Positions 26,478 to 34,209 of a stretch of 64,000 nucleotides of DNA are shown here, one piece after another. The notes beneath the pieces are model-generated. The model was not told where the DNA came from, did no database searches, and was given only the letters and a program-made list of their open reading frames with translations. This DNA comes from Gelidibacter algens (GTDB lineage: Bacteria > Bacteroidota > Bacteroidia > Flavobacteriales > Flavobacteriaceae), in contig NZ_LZRN01000009.1 of NCBI RefSeq assembly GCF_001678675.1, positions 81,027 to 145,026 of the forward strand, given 5' to 3'. The first letter of the stretch is position 1; each line of letters starts with the position of its first letter. The translations under genes were made by a program, and so were the position numbers.

Positions 26478-27818
26478 TTAATCCGTTATTGCTTTAAAAA
26501 TATCATTCCCATTGGCGAACAACACTAACATAATGAGAATCACGAATCCAACCAATTGTGCACCTTCCAAAAACTTTTCTGAAGGCTTGCGTCCCGATAT
26601 CATTTCGTACAATAAGAACATCACATGGCCGCCGTCTAACGCTGGTATTGGCAATAAATTTAGCACGCCCAACATGATTGATAAAAATGCTGTAATGCCC
26701 CAGAAATATTCCCAGCTCCAATTACTTGGGAAGACATCAAATATGGCCTTAAAACCACCAACACCTTTATAGGCGCCCGTACTCGGACTAAAAATTAATT
26801 TTAACTGTGTAAAATAACCCGTTATTTGACTAGTGAACCTTTCATAACCAACACCAAAGCTTTCACTAAGTGTATACTTTTTTGTTATAATGTCAAAATA
26901 ACCTAACTCTGCAATATCTTTATATGACCCACCAAGTTCAACACCTAATTTGCCCCTATCATCAACTTGTAGATTAATAATTTTGATTTCACCATCTCTT
27001 ACAATTTCAGTTGCAACGGTTTGTCCTTTAAATGATTCTAGAACTCCTTCAGCTTGGTCAAAATATTCTATGGATTTGCCGTTAATGGATTTTAAAAGAT
27101 CTCCTTTTTTTAAATCTGCCGATTTATTTAATGAACTATCACTTACTGCACTGACTATAAATGGCGTTCTTATATCGAAAAGTGTTCTGTCTTTACTTGT
27201 AGACAATTGCCCTAAAAAATCTTCAGGTAAGGTTATTGTTTGTTCAACCCCATCGCGATTAATCGTCACCGTTTCAGCCCCTATGATATTCGTCCTCACA
27301 TCAGAATAGTTGACAACATTGGCATTTCCAACCTTTACGATGTCATCCCCCGTTTGGAACCCTAAATCGGTTAACAATGGGTTGTCAATTAAATAACCAT
27401 CTTTTATACTTTCTGCTGAAATATCTGTATCCCCATATGCAAATGCCATAATAATATAAATGACTAGGGCCAAAATAAAATTAACCGTAACCCCACCCAA
27501 CATAATAATCAAACGTTGCCATGTAGGTTTGGCACGAAACTCCCATGGCTGCGGTGGCAGAGCCATTTGCTCCTTGTCCATGCTTTCATCAATCATTCCT
27601 GCTATTTTCACGTAGCCACCAAGAGGCAACCACCCAATACCATAGACGGTATCGCCAATTTTTTTCTTAAATAAGCTATACTTGATATCAAAAAATAAAT
27701 AGAATTTTTCAACACGTGTTTTAAATAACCTTGCCGGTATAAAGTGCCCTAGTTCGTGCAGCACGATTAGTAGGGACAAACTCAATAAAAATTGAGAAAT
27801 TTTAATTACAAACTCCAT
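26478..27818 (-). CDS. rseP: Site-2 membrane metalloprotease RseP
   Basis: 446-residue intramembrane zinc protease that releases membrane-bound regulators and clears signal-peptide remnants. From the start at 27818 the sequence is MEFVIKISQF, with the catalytic HELGH at 21-25 in the first helix. A PDZ-like region lies around residues 130-300 (LTDLGFQTGDDIVKVGNANV; KKGDLLKSINGKSI). The second metal-ligand motif is near the C-terminus, in NLLPIPALDGGHVMFLLYE. The frame is open 11 codons further upstream but that extension is unlike the family. It lies downstream of the tRNA in normal core context. Confidence 0.93.
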   Translation of the reverse strand: MEFVIKISQFLLSLSLLIVLHELGHFIPARLFKTRVEKFYLFFDIKYSLFKKKIGDTVYGIGWLPLGGYVKIAGMIDESMDKEQMALPPQPWEFRAKPTWQRLIIMLGGVTVNFILALVIYIIMAFAYGDTDISAESIKDGYLIDNPLLTDLGFQTGDDIVKVGNANVVNYSDVRTNIIGAETVTINRDGVEQTITLPEDFLGQLSTSKDRTLFDIRTPFIVSAVSDSSLNKSADLKKGDLLKSINGKSIEYFDQAEGVLESFKGQTVATEIVRDGEIKIINLQVDDRGKLGVELGGSYKDIAELGYFDIITKKYTLSESFGVGYERFTSQITGYFTQLKLIFSPSTGAYKGVGGFKAIFDVFPSNWSWEYFWGITAFLSIMLGVLNLLPIPALDGGHVMFLLYEMISGRKPSEKFLEGAQLVGFVILIMLVLFANGNDIFKAITD

Positions 27819-27897
27819 TGATCTCTTTTCAAAAAAAATTATAAGGCACAAAAGTAACGTTTTAACCTCATTTAGAAAACTAATACGATTCTATTCG

Positions 27898-29829
27898 CTA
27901 GTTTTTTAACAGCGATTTATTAAGGCGGCCCTTATTGGTTTGGAGTTCTATAAAAAACAGACCGGAAGAAAATGAAGACACATCAATAGATGTAGTCCAA
28001 CCAGAAGTATAGATAAGCTGACCAAGCGTATTATATATGTTTATGCCATCAACAGTAATCTGGTCTGGTTTTCTTATGGTAATGCTATGTGAAGCTGGGT
28101 TGGGATACATCAATACTTCAGCATCCAAATTGGGTTCATCTGCACTCAAGACCACCACATTGTTCTTTGACACGATATCAAATTCAGGATTTATCACCAC
28201 CTCAGCAACTGTAAAATTTACTGACTTTATGAAATTTTCCTGATTGACGGTATGATCTAAAACCACATCCATAGTTTCTCCTATAGTACCAATAAGCCTT
28301 ACAGGCAATAGCGTCTCAAAAAATGACACTGCAGGATGACTCTGGGTTTGTTTCAAAATGAATTTTATTTCTTTTGGATTGGGTTGGTACCATTGTAAGT
28401 CAAAACTTGGATATCCTTCGCCATACACCCAATCTTCAAAAAACTCAGTTAAATCTTGGTTGCTCACAGATTCCATAATCGCCCTAAAATCTTCTGTTTT
28501 GGCATAGCCATAAGCATGTTCAGGATCATTTAGATAGGACTTCAAACCATCAAAGAACACGGTATTTCCTAATTTTTTTCTCAACATATGCAAAACCATT
28601 GCCCCTTTGTTATAAGACAAGCGGTTATTAAAAACACGATTCACACTCAGCGTATCTGCATCTTTTATATAAACAGAACCGCCATTAGCCGAAGTTATCG
28701 AATTAATTGTCTGTTGCTTCCAGGTTTTAAATGGCGTATTCCCATCTAAGTTTTCTACAACCAGTCCTGACAGATACGTTGCAAAACCTTCATTGAGCCA
28801 AATATCCTTCCAACTGCCGCACGTCACTTTATTTCCAAACCATTGATGGGCCAGTTCGTGTGCAATTAAGTTCCGGCCAAAGCTTCCCATAAAAGACACC
28901 GTGGTATGTTCCATGCCGCCATTCCAACCAAATTGTGCATGGCCATACTTTTCATCAGCAAACGGATACTCTCCAAATAGGTTGCTGTAAAGATTCATAA
29001 CATCAACCGTTACTGGTGTAGCTGCTTGTATAACAGCCAAATTTTCTGGATACACATAATTGACAATTTCAAAAGGCTTGCCATTATTGGGTACGGTATC
29101 GGAATATACTGCATAATTGGTAACCGCAATGGCGACCAAATATGCTGGAATGGGGTACCTATGTTTAAAATGGGTTGTTTTATTGGCGCCATTCACAGCT
29201 TGGGATTGCTCCAATCCGTTAGAAACGGCTACATACAAATCGCCATCAGGATTTATTAATGGTGCTGTAATAAATACATCAATACTATCAATTTTATCAA
29301 TGAGATCTTGTTTACACGGCCACCATCCTTTGGCACCATAGGGTTCAGAAAGTGTCCATAATACTGGTTTTCCATTGTGTTTATTCACCTCGAAAGATCC
29401 AAAACCGGAACTAACAGGATTTCCTGAGTACCTTATGGTTAAGGAATCCAAAACCCCCGAAGGTTGTTCTTGAGCTAGCGTAATCACTAGTTCATCTGTA
29501 TTGTTATGTGTAAACACTAAAGGAGTGCCACGTTGTAAAACTTGTGACACACTCATGTTTTTTGCTAAATCGAAAGTAATTTGACTCAAGGGTGATTTCG
29601 CTTCAAAATAGGTAGTCACTGCGCCATTTATTCGCGCTACTGATGGGTCTACTTCCAATTCAAGACGATGGTATTTCACATCATAATTACCGGTATTGAC
29701 ATTAGTACGGAACGCCATGCGCTTTACACCTGATTTCAGTTCTGCTTCTTTGAGGGTATTCAGTTGCTCATCTTGGGCATGTAAGAAAGAAAAAACAAAC
29801 AACGTAAGTAGAAATACAATGTTTTTCAT
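27898..29829 (-). CDS. Secreted M1-family aminopeptidase with type IX sorting tail
   Basis: 643 residues from the ATG at 29829. A signal peptide (MKNIVFLLTLFVFSFLHA) is followed by the M1 N-terminal beta domain and the catalytic domain, with GGMEHTTVSF (substrate anchor), the zinc motif HELAHQWFGNK at about 324 and the third ligand in NEGFATYLSGL about 20 residues on. The last 80 residues (VLMYPNPASHSITI, then NTLGQLIYTSG, FIELQTNKGR and LNKSLLKN) are a type A sorting domain of the type IX system, so the enzyme is exported to the surface or medium. It removes N-terminal amino acids from peptides. Confidence 0.92.
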   Translation of the reverse strand: MKNIVFLLTLFVFSFLHAQDEQLNTLKEAELKSGVKRMAFRTNVNTGNYDVKYHRLELEVDPSVARINGAVTTYFEAKSPLSQITFDLAKNMSVSQVLQRGTPLVFTHNNTDELVITLAQEQPSGVLDSLTIRYSGNPVSSGFGSFEVNKHNGKPVLWTLSEPYGAKGWWPCKQDLIDKIDSIDVFITAPLINPDGDLYVAVSNGLEQSQAVNGANKTTHFKHRYPIPAYLVAIAVTNYAVYSDTVPNNGKPFEIVNYVYPENLAVIQAATPVTVDVMNLYSNLFGEYPFADEKYGHAQFGWNGGMEHTTVSFMGSFGRNLIAHELAHQWFGNKVTCGSWKDIWLNEGFATYLSGLVVENLDGNTPFKTWKQQTINSITSANGGSVYIKDADTLSVNRVFNNRLSYNKGAMVLHMLRKKLGNTVFFDGLKSYLNDPEHAYGYAKTEDFRAIMESVSNQDLTEFFEDWVYGEGYPSFDLQWYQPNPKEIKFILKQTQSHPAVSFFETLLPVRLIGTIGETMDVVLDHTVNQENFIKSVNFTVAEVVINPEFDIVSKNNVVVLSADEPNLDAEVLMYPNPASHSITIRKPDQITVDGINIYNTLGQLIYTSGWTTSIDVSSFSSGLFFIELQTNKGRLNKSLLKN

Positions 29830-29878
29830 AGAACGCAATTTTAGGATTAAAAATACCTTTTTTGACGCTTATCTATCG

Positions 29879-29886
29879 TATTTTTG
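29879..29886 (+). promoter_or_regulatory. -7 element TATTTTTG before the SCO gene
   Basis: Matches the Bacteroidota TAnnTTTG -7 box, 38 bases upstream of the SCO start at 29924 and in the gap between divergently transcribed genes. No clear TTTG -33 partner was seen. Confidence 0.45.
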
Positions 29887-29923
29887 CAAACAAATCGCAC
29901 AAAGATCCTCAAAATCATTAAAA

Positions 29924-30589
29924 ATGCTCTCATTTTTTAAGGAATATAAGTATTTCGGAATCGTTCTACTCATCCTATCCGCTATTATTATTACCATTAT
30001 TTATAGCATTCTGAAACCTGAAAAAGTACTGCCCATATACCAACCCTCTATGGTGAATTTTGAAATGGTGGACAGCACCGTGCAGTATAAAAGTAAGTAT
30101 CATAAGATTGCCGATTTTAGTTTGATCAACCAAAACGGCGAAACCATTACACAAAAAGATTATCAAGATAAGATTTACGTGGCCGATTTTTTCTTTACGA
30201 CCTGTCAAACCATTTGCCCTATCATGACAGACCATATGGTGCAAATTCAAAAAGAAATCATGAATGATGATGAGCTCATGCTCCTCTCCCATTCCGTGAC
30301 CCCCGGTATTGACGATGTGGCGCAATTGAAGCGTTATGCTATTGAAAAAGGTGTGAATGACACCAAGTGGAATCTGGTCACTGGCGATAAAAAACAAATT
30401 TATGAGTTGGCCAGAAAAAGCTATTTAGCTGTCAAAACAGACGGTAACGGAGACGAATATGACATGATCCATACTGAAAATTTTATGCTAATTGACAAGA
30501 AGCGCCAAATTAGAGGGTATTATGACGGCACCAAACCTGAAGATATTGAGCAATTATTGAAAGACATAAAGGTGTTGAAAAAAGATTAA
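29924..30589 (+). CDS. SCO-family copper chaperone / thiol oxidoreductase
   Basis: 221 residues. I chose the ATG at 29924 because the longer frame (to 29696) runs into the signal-peptide region of the divergent M1 gene and does not resemble the family. Seen: an N-terminal anchor (FGIVLLILSAIIITIIYSIL), the thioredoxin fold and the copper motif Cys94-xxx-Cys98-Pro in FFFTTCQTICPIMTDHM, with the third ligand His183 in MIHTENFMLID. SCO proteins deliver copper to the CuA site of cytochrome oxidase. No oxidase genes are nearby. It is followed by the feo genes on the same strand with its own gap of about 155 bases. Confidence 0.92.
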   Translation: MLSFFKEYKYFGIVLLILSAIIITIIYSILKPEKVLPIYQPSMVNFEMVDSTVQYKSKYHKIADFSLINQNGETITQKDYQDKIYVADFFFTTCQTICPIMTDHMVQIQKEIMNDDELMLLSHSVTPGIDDVAQLKRYAIEKGVNDTKWNLVTGDKKQIYELARKSYLAVKTDGNGDEYDMIHTENFMLIDKKRQIRGYYDGTKPEDIEQLLKDIKVLKKD

Positions 30590-30687
30590 ATCGCCATCTG
30601 AAATTGAAGTCAAATAGCTATTAAACAATAGAAACTTACAGCAATAAATCCTGATATTGCTTAAAAAGCAAAGTTTGAACCCTAAAC

Positions 30688-30719
30688 TTTGAACCTGAAA
30701 TATATTTCCCTTACTTTTG
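30688..30719 (+). promoter_or_regulatory. feoAB promoter: TTTG -20 bases- TACTTTTG
   Basis: TTTG at 30688-30691 and TACTTTTG at 30712-30719, separated by 20 bases, match the Bacteroidota -33/-7 consensus in sequence and spacing. It lies 26 bases upstream of the TTG start of feoA. No good match to the palindrome at 34161 is present here. Confidence 0.65.
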
Positions 30720-30745
30720 CTTCTTTAAAATCAATCTAAATAAGC

Positions 30746-30973
30746 TTGCAACTTACAGTCGCACATTTAAAACGAGGGCAACGCGGTATTATTACTGACG
30801 TATCGTCTATTTATATCCCGTTAAAACTTTTAGAAATGGGCTGTTTACCGGGCAATTATGTGGAGCTAGTGCAAGTAGCACATTTTTCTGATCCGATGTA
30901 TCTCAACATCAATGGCACCCACTTGGCCATCAGAAAGGAAACTGCACTTCATATTTTTATAGAGATCTTATAA
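30746..30973 (+). CDS. feoA: Ferrous iron transport protein A
   Basis: 75-residue SH3-like cytoplasmic protein that supports FeoB. The whole length matches FeoA: LKRGQRGIITDVSS, LLEMGCLPGNYVELVQ, DPMYLNINGTHLAIRKETA. The start is TTG: an in-frame TAA lies three codons upstream and no ATG comes before the conserved N-terminus. It is followed with no gap by feoB. Confidence 0.92.
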   Translation: MQLTVAHLKRGQRGIITDVSSIYIPLKLLEMGCLPGNYVELVQVAHFSDPMYLNINGTHLAIRKETALHIFIEIL

Positions 30974-33073
30974 ATGAGTAAACAAATCAATGTTGCCTTA
31001 ATAGGAAATCCCAATACAGGTAAAACTTCAGTTTTTAATGCACTCACCGGATTGAACCAAAAGGTAGGAAACTACCCGGGTATTACCGTTGAAAAAAAAG
31101 AAGGCATCTGTAAACTTCCTCGTGGTGTAAAGGCTCATATAATTGATTTGCCCGGAACTTATAGTTTGAATGCCTCTTCTTTAGATGAAAATGTGGTCAT
31201 AGAATTATTGCTTAATAAAAACGATAAGGATTTTCCAGATGTGGCCGTTGTGGTGAGTGATGTAGAAAACCTGAAACGTAATCTACTCCTTTTTACACAA
31301 ATTAAAGATTTAGAGATTCCGGCTATTTTGGTCATCAACATGGCTGACAGGATGCGCTACAAGGGTATTTCTTTAGATATTCCTCATTTGGAAGAACAGC
31401 TAAACACTAAAATTGCACTCGTAAGCACCCGTAAAAAAAATGGAATTGTTGAATTAAAAGAACTGATTTCCAATTATAAAGACTTATCCACAACGCCTTG
31501 TATGAATGCGTCTGAAATTGATAGGGAATATTTTGACAATTTACGAAAAGCGTTTCCTAACCAATTGCTGTACAAACTTTGGTTGGTTATTACCCAAGAT
31601 GTCAATTTTGGAAAGACCGATAGAAATGAAATTGATGCCGTTGCCAATTTTAAGACCAAAACCAAAGCCGATTTAAAACGCCTACAGCAAAAGGAAACCA
31701 TTAAGCGGTATCAATTTATAAACAACACGCTTAAAAAAGGGCAAACCATAGATTTAAATACGGCCAAGGACCTACGGATTAAATTGGACCGTATTTTAAC
31801 ACACAAAGTTTGGGGCTATGTTATTTTCTTTGTCATTTTATTGACCATTTTTCAAGCCATTTATGATTGGTCGAGCGTGCCAATGGATTTCATTGATTCT
31901 TCATTCGTATCATTGAGTGAATGGACCAAGAACGGACTTCCTGAAGGCGCTTTTACCAGTTTATTAGCTGAAGGGATTATTCCAGGATTGGGTGGGATTG
32001 TTATTTTTATACCACAAATCGCATTTTTGTTCCTTTTTATTTCAGTACTAGAGGAAAGCGGGTATATGAGCCGCGTCGTTTTTTTAATGGACAGAGGCAT
32101 GCGACGGTTTGGACTGAGCGGAAAAAGTATTGTACCCCTAATTTCTGGGACGGCTTGTGCCATTCCCGCTATTATGGCTACCCGAAATATTGAAAACTGG
32201 AAAGAGCGCCTAATTACCATTCTTGTCACGCCCTTTACCACGTGTTCCGCACGCTTGCCTGTGTATCTGATTATTATTTCGTTGGTCATTCCTGAGGGTC
32301 GGTTTTTAGGATTAGGCTATCAGGCCATGACCCTGATGCTCTTGTATTTAATTGGTTTTGGAGCCGCTTTAGTATCAGCCATGATCTTAAACAAAATCCT
32401 CAAAATCAAAAGCAAAACCTTTTTTGTGGTAGAAATGCCAAATTATAAGCTGCCATTGTTCAAAAATGTCGTGCTGACCGTTATTGAAAAAACAAAAGCT
32501 TTCGTTTTTGGTGCCGGAAAGATCATTTTGGCAATTTCCATTATCCTATGGTTCTTGGCATCTTATGGTCCGGGAGATGATTTTAACAAAGCGGAGGAAA
32601 TTATCAGTACTGAATACGCCAACCAAAACCTAACCGAAGATGAGGTAAATGAACATGTCGCTTCCTATAAATTAGAGCACTCCTTTCTTGGCATTACGGG
32701 TCGCGCCATTGAACCAGCTATCAGACCTTTGGGGTACGATTGGAAAATTGGCATCGCCCTTGTGAGCTCTTTTGCTGCCCGCGAAGTATTTGTAGGCACC
32801 TTGGCAACAATTTACAGTGTTGGTAGTGATGATGAAGAAACCATTAAAAACCGAATGGCCGGAGAGGTAAATCCTATTTTGGGCGGACCTTTGTTTACAT
32901 TTGCCTCAGGAATTTCTTTGTTGCTATTTTACGCCTTTGCCATGCAGTGCATGAGTACGCTAGCCATTGTACAACGGGAAACAAATTCATGGAAATGGCC
33001 GATACTACAGCTTGTTATTATGAGTGGTTTTGCGTATCTTATAGCATTGATTGCCTTCCAGCTTTTGAAGTAG
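30974..33073 (+). CDS. feoB: Ferrous iron transporter B
   Basis: 699-residue inner-membrane Fe2+ importer. N-terminal G-protein domain: G1 GNPNTGKTS at 11-19, G2/G3 region with YPGITVEKKEG and DLPGTYSL, G4 NMAD. Then the helical GDI-like region, and from about residue 275 the membrane part with two repeated Gate segments (FLFLFISVLEESGYMSRVVFLMD and FVFGAGKIILAISIILWFL) and GTACAIPAIMATRNI. Length is normal. The ATG directly follows the feoA stop. A small Cys-rich partner gene follows at 33135. It supplies ferrous iron in low-oxygen conditions. Confidence 0.96.
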   Translation: MSKQINVALIGNPNTGKTSVFNALTGLNQKVGNYPGITVEKKEGICKLPRGVKAHIIDLPGTYSLNASSLDENVVIELLLNKNDKDFPDVAVVVSDVENLKRNLLLFTQIKDLEIPAILVINMADRMRYKGISLDIPHLEEQLNTKIALVSTRKKNGIVELKELISNYKDLSTTPCMNASEIDREYFDNLRKAFPNQLLYKLWLVITQDVNFGKTDRNEIDAVANFKTKTKADLKRLQQKETIKRYQFINNTLKKGQTIDLNTAKDLRIKLDRILTHKVWGYVIFFVILLTIFQAIYDWSSVPMDFIDSSFVSLSEWTKNGLPEGAFTSLLAEGIIPGLGGIVIFIPQIAFLFLFISVLEESGYMSRVVFLMDRGMRRFGLSGKSIVPLISGTACAIPAIMATRNIENWKERLITILVTPFTTCSARLPVYLIIISLVIPEGRFLGLGYQAMTLMLLYLIGFGAALVSAMILNKILKIKSKTFFVVEMPNYKLPLFKNVVLTVIEKTKAFVFGAGKIILAISIILWFLASYGPGDDFNKAEEIISTEYANQNLTEDEVNEHVASYKLEHSFLGITGRAIEPAIRPLGYDWKIGIALVSSFAAREVFVGTLATIYSVGSDDEETIKNRMAGEVNPILGGPLFTFASGISLLLFYAFAMQCMSTLAIVQRETNSWKWPILQLVIMSGFAYLIALIAFQLLK

Positions 33074-33134
33074 TATAAGAGTGACTGGCGACCGATCATT
33101 AGGGCTGAAATTGAATGATTAAAATAGAGAAGAA

Positions 33135-33275
33135 ATGAATGAGATAATTCAAACCATACTAGTTTTTATAGCGCTCGGACTTGCAGTAAGTTTCATGATC
33201 AAGAAATTCTCTTGGAAAAAACCGAAAACAAAAAAGGCCTTTAGTGATGCTCATGATTGTGATAAGTGCCATTAG
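33135..33275 (+). CDS. Small FeoB-associated Cys-rich membrane protein
   Basis: 46 residues: a membrane helix (IIQTILVFIALGLAVSFMI), a basic stretch (KKFSWKKPKTKK) and a C-terminal DAHDCDKCH with a CxxC pair flanked by histidines. It starts 61 bases after feoB on the same strand. This is the arrangement of small Cys-rich proteins that accompany feoB in many bacteria; they may bind iron or shape the complex. Confidence 0.75.
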   Translation: MNEIIQTILVFIALGLAVSFMIKKFSWKKPKTKKAFSDAHDCDKCH

Positions 33276-33315
33276 CGCTTTTTGAACAAATTAAAATTTC
33301 TATCGCTATCTGACA

Positions 33316-33438
33316 TTTCCTATCCTTTTCAAACCTAGCCAAAATATGCGCTACCTTACTAATGTAATTGTTAAGTTTCTTTTCTATACCATGAGAGGCT
33401 CCAGGAATTTCCACCAATACCGGTTCATTTTTTGAACT
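33316..33438 (-). pseudogene. C-terminal remnant of an S9-type prolyl oligopeptidase
   Basis: Minus-strand frame with no start codon, bounded by TAA at 33439-33441. It reads NEPVLVEIPGASHGIEKK, then NYISKVAHILARFEKDRK. The PGASHGI...KVAHIL..FEK pattern is what ends S9-family acylaminoacyl peptidases, with the catalytic histidine in SHGI. Only about 40 residues remain; after them the frame loses resemblance and runs into the complement of the Cys-rich gene. It implies a deletion of an S9 peptidase gene between feoB and the DtxR-family gene. Confidence 0.6.
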
Positions 33439-33453
33439 TTAAGCGTTGAACCC

Positions 33454-34110
33454 TTAAACCTCTTTCAAAAACAAATTTTTACCTACAGTTTGAGAGACCA
33501 TCAGCTCTCTTCCATTTAATCTAATTTTAATGGAATGGTCAAAAGGCTCCTTATGCACAATTTCCATCCTTGTTCCTAAAGAAATCGCATTGTTATCTAA
33601 ATATTTTAGAAAATCAACCGAACTGTCATTAACACCAACGCACATATACACGATACCTACTTTTGCACTGGCCAAACTTAATTTTTCAATGTGAATGAAC
33701 TTACCAGATTTGTCCGGAATGGGATCGCCGTGAGGGTCATGTGTTGGAAAGCCCAAAAACGCATCCAATTCATCGATGAGTTTTTGAGACTTGATGTGCT
33801 CCAATTGCTCGGCTACATCATGAACCTGATCCCAAGTAAAGTTCAGTTTCTCAACCAAAAAGACTTCCCATAAACGGTGCTTTCTAATAATATTAACGGC
33901 CACACGCTTTCCATCCTCGGTTAAACTGACCCCTTGATACTTTTTGTAGTTGGCATAGTTTTTTTCTGCCAGTTTCTTTATCATATCAGTTGCAGATGAG
34001 GCTTTGGTGCTCATAGCCTCGGCCAATGCATTGGTATTGACCGTCTCTGATCCTTGTTTTCCCAAGTGAAAAATGGCCTTTATGTAATTTTCTTCTGTTA
34101 GTGTGATCAT
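33454..34110 (-). CDS. DtxR/MntR-family metal-dependent repressor
   Basis: 218 residues. N-terminal winged helix (TEENYIKAIFHLGKQG, TKASSATDMIKKLAEKNYA, GVSLTEDGKRVAVNIIRKHRLWEVFL), the dimer and metal domain (QVHDVAEQLEHIKSQKLIDEL, FLGFPTHDPHGDPIP), and an SH3-like C-terminal domain from about 145. It senses Mn2+ or Fe2+ and represses uptake genes. It is divergent from the TonB receptor gene, with a palindrome in the shared promoter. The neighbouring TroA-type ABC genes make manganese the more likely effector, but iron is possible. Confidence 0.9.
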   Translation of the reverse strand: MITLTEENYIKAIFHLGKQGSETVNTNALAEAMSTKASSATDMIKKLAEKNYANYKKYQGVSLTEDGKRVAVNIIRKHRLWEVFLVEKLNFTWDQVHDVAEQLEHIKSQKLIDELDAFLGFPTHDPHGDPIPDKSGKFIHIEKLSLASAKVGIVYMCVGVNDSSVDFLKYLDNNAISLGTRMEIVHKEPFDHSIKIRLNGRELMVSQTVGKNLFLKEV

Positions 34111-34160
34111 GGTTTTGCAATCTAAAACAAATATAACGATATAAACAAATTAAATATATT

Positions 34161-34176
34161 TTTAGACTTATCTAAA
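34161..34176. promoter_or_regulatory. Candidate DtxR-family operator TTTAGACTTATCTAAA
   Basis: Perfect 6-bp arms TTTAGA/TCTAAA around CTTA, in the 99-base gap between the regulator and the TonB receptor gene. It lies just upstream of the -7 box at 34185, where binding would block RNA polymerase. TTTAGACTTATGAAAA at 37049-37064, over the troA start, agrees at 14 of 16 positions. Confidence 0.6.
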
Positions 34177-34184
34177 TATATATT

Positions 34185-34192
34185 TATATTTG
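34185..34192 (+). promoter_or_regulatory. -7 element TATATTTG of the TonB receptor gene
   Basis: Matches TAnnTTTG, 17 bases upstream of the TTG start at 34210 and 8 bases after the palindrome. No clear -33 TTTG was seen; the palindrome occupies part of the -33 to -7 spacer. Confidence 0.5.
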
Positions 34193-34209
34193 TATAAAAA
34201 TTATTTCAA

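Noticed and set aside
29696..29923. N-terminal extension of the SCO gene
   Set aside because: These 76 codons lie across the signal-peptide region of the divergent M1 gene and lack resemblance to SCO proteins; the ATG at 29924 gives a normal anchor.
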